This document shows, in pieces, positions 63,277 to 64,000 of a stretch of 64,000 nt of DNA (position 1 is the first letter of the stretch; each line of letters opens with the position of its first letter). The stretch is taken from NCBI GenBank assembly GCA_943333125.1, contig CALQSB010000008.1, positions 20,676-84,675 on the forward strand. Reading direction: 5' to 3'. Source of the DNA: Chitinophaga pinensis. GTDB lineage: Bacteria > Bacteroidota > Bacteroidia > Chitinophagales > Chitinophagaceae. The notes beneath the pieces were generated by a model. That model had not been told where the DNA came from, ran no database searches, and worked only from the letters and a program-made list of their open reading frames with translations. The translations under genes and the position numbers were made by a program.

Positions 63277-63316
63277 ACTGGATACTGGATGCTGGTTACT
63301 TCATACTGGATAAAAC
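63277..63316. repeat. TATCCAGCATC-type short repeat, inverse orientation
   Basis: TGATACTGGATACTGGATGC and the following TTCATACTGGATAA are degenerate copies of the same unit seen at 49733-49772 and 58648-58677, here on the other strand. Confidence 0.6.
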
Positions 63317-63317
63317 G

Positions 63318-63349
63318 AAAAAAGCCTCTCAGTTTCCTGAAAGGCTTTT
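63318..63349 (-). terminator. Terminator of the rRNA operon after 5S rRNA
   Basis: AAAAGCCT pairs with AGGCTTTT, with an inner CAG/CTG stem across a small internal loop, and a T-tract follows on the minus strand. It lies eight bases after the 5S 3' end. Confidence 0.85.
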
Positions 63350-63357
63350 AATAAATA

Positions 63358-63466
63358 TGGCAGCTACCTACTCTCCCGCATTTTTGTGCAGTACCATCGG
63401 CCATGAGGGGCTTAACTTCTCTGTTCGGTATGGGAAGAGGTGAACACCCTCGGCAAAACCACCATA
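63358..63466 (-). rRNA. rrf: 5S ribosomal RNA
   Basis: On the minus strand this gives GAGGGTGTTCACCTCTTCCC, then CATACCGAACAGAGAAGTTA, AGCCCCTCATGGCCGATGGT and ACTGC...GGGAGAGTAGGTAGCTGCCA, the conserved 5S rRNA sequence with complementary ends (TGGTGGTTTTGCC and GGTAGCTGCCA). The ends are set by the terminal stem and may be off by a few bases. It is downstream of 23S rRNA in the same operon, whose promoter is outside the window. ORFs drawn across it are false. Confidence 0.95.
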
Positions 63467-63479
63467 AGACGTTTGGAGT

Positions 63480-63560
63480 GTTTAAAAGGTTGAACAGATT
63501 CAAAATGTTTAAAAGGTTAAAACCTATTGAACTTAATGAACTTATGGAACCTATTGAACA
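63480..63560. repeat. Repeat island D: symmetric 9-bp arms in the 23S-5S spacer
   Basis: Four left-arm 9-mers (TTTAAAAGG, TTGAACAGA, TTCAAAATG, TTTAAAAGG, 63481-63516) and four right-arm 9-mers (AACCTATTG, AACTTAATG, AACTTATGG, AACCTATTG, 63521-63556) face each other across TTAA. They would fold into one long imperfect hairpin of about 36 bp within the rRNA precursor. Confidence 0.75.
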
Positions 63561-63642
63561 TACCATAATAAGATTAACATATTGGAATAAGTTATAAAAC
63601 GGTAAAAGTATTAACAACCGAAGTTGAAAATAAAAAAAAATA

Positions 63643-64000
<358 letters not shown>

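Larger units (their letters stand above)
62999..63357. other. 359-base gap between fmt and 5S rRNA
   Basis: No gene is visible. The gap contains ATGGTTTAAATTGCTTTGG (about 63030-63048, related to island C), tandem hairpins at 63199-63254, a TATCCAGCATC-type run in inverse orientation (63277-63316) and the 5S terminator. The stretch 63060-63195 shows nothing. Confidence 0.6.

Overview
The window is chromosomal DNA from a member of the Bacteroidota, most likely the Chitinophagales/Chitinophagaceae; this placement is inferred from gene content, not from a search. Supporting signs are an AT-rich sequence, a SusC/SusD pair, SprA, PorE-like and PorP/SprF type IX secretion (T9SS) parts, cargo with type A and type B sorting domains, a short primary sigma factor without region 1.1, and -7 promoter boxes of the Bacteroidota form TAnnTTTG with no convincing Shine-Dalgarno sequences.

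Layout. 1-3 kb: 5' end of yidC, rplY and prs on minus, then divergent radC. 3-10 kb: a DUF3467 gene with a secreted unknown, then a SusC/SusD/DUF1735 outer-membrane uptake operon. 10-13 kb: a two-gene minus operon, a small outer-membrane protein and a helix-hairpin-helix plus beta-barrel protein. 13-25 kb: plus-strand genes folD-queE-porE-like-dprA, guaB, a DUF4105 protein, an alpha/beta hydrolase, a large type B T9SS cargo protein and an SDR. 25-33 kb: ruvA-sprA on minus. 33-44 kb: fabH, a secreted S8 protease, an RNA methyltransferase, sucB, rpoD, a START-like protein, an LptF/LptG permease, a Tat-exported superoxide dismutase and an M20 dipeptidase. 44-63 kb: mixed housekeeping and accessory genes (GDSL hydrolase, serine hydrolase, gcdH, hbd, YbjQ, YdeI-like, MmcQ, a second type B cargo with its PorP/SprF partner, yigZ, ribD, prmC, exbB/exbD, an SPFH protein, pepT, an FKBP, a NamZ-like protein, fmt). 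The right edge holds a 5S rRNA gene and the 3' end of a 23S rRNA gene, both on minus.

Genes that work together: sprA, the PorE-like protein and PorP/SprF belong to T9SS, and the S8 protease and two CHU_C-domain proteins are probable cargo. SusC, SusD and the DUF1735 lipoprotein form one uptake complex. gcdH and hbd fit glutaryl-CoA/crotonyl-CoA breakdown. ribD and yigZ are adjacent, as are exbB and exbD. No phage, insertion sequence, CRISPR array, tRNA or recognisable defence system was found.

The least explained structure is between the genes of the last 20 kb. Short modules recur there: 9-bp units in strict register forming facing inverted arms, GC-rich palindromes, and TATCCAGCATC-type repeats. 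One such inverted pair lies inside the 23S-5S rRNA spacer. Other points worth a look are an 11-bp perfect inverted repeat bracketing the divergent prs/radC promoters, promoter boxes that abut start codons (possible leaderless mRNAs), and a terminator whose T-tract ends at a start codon.
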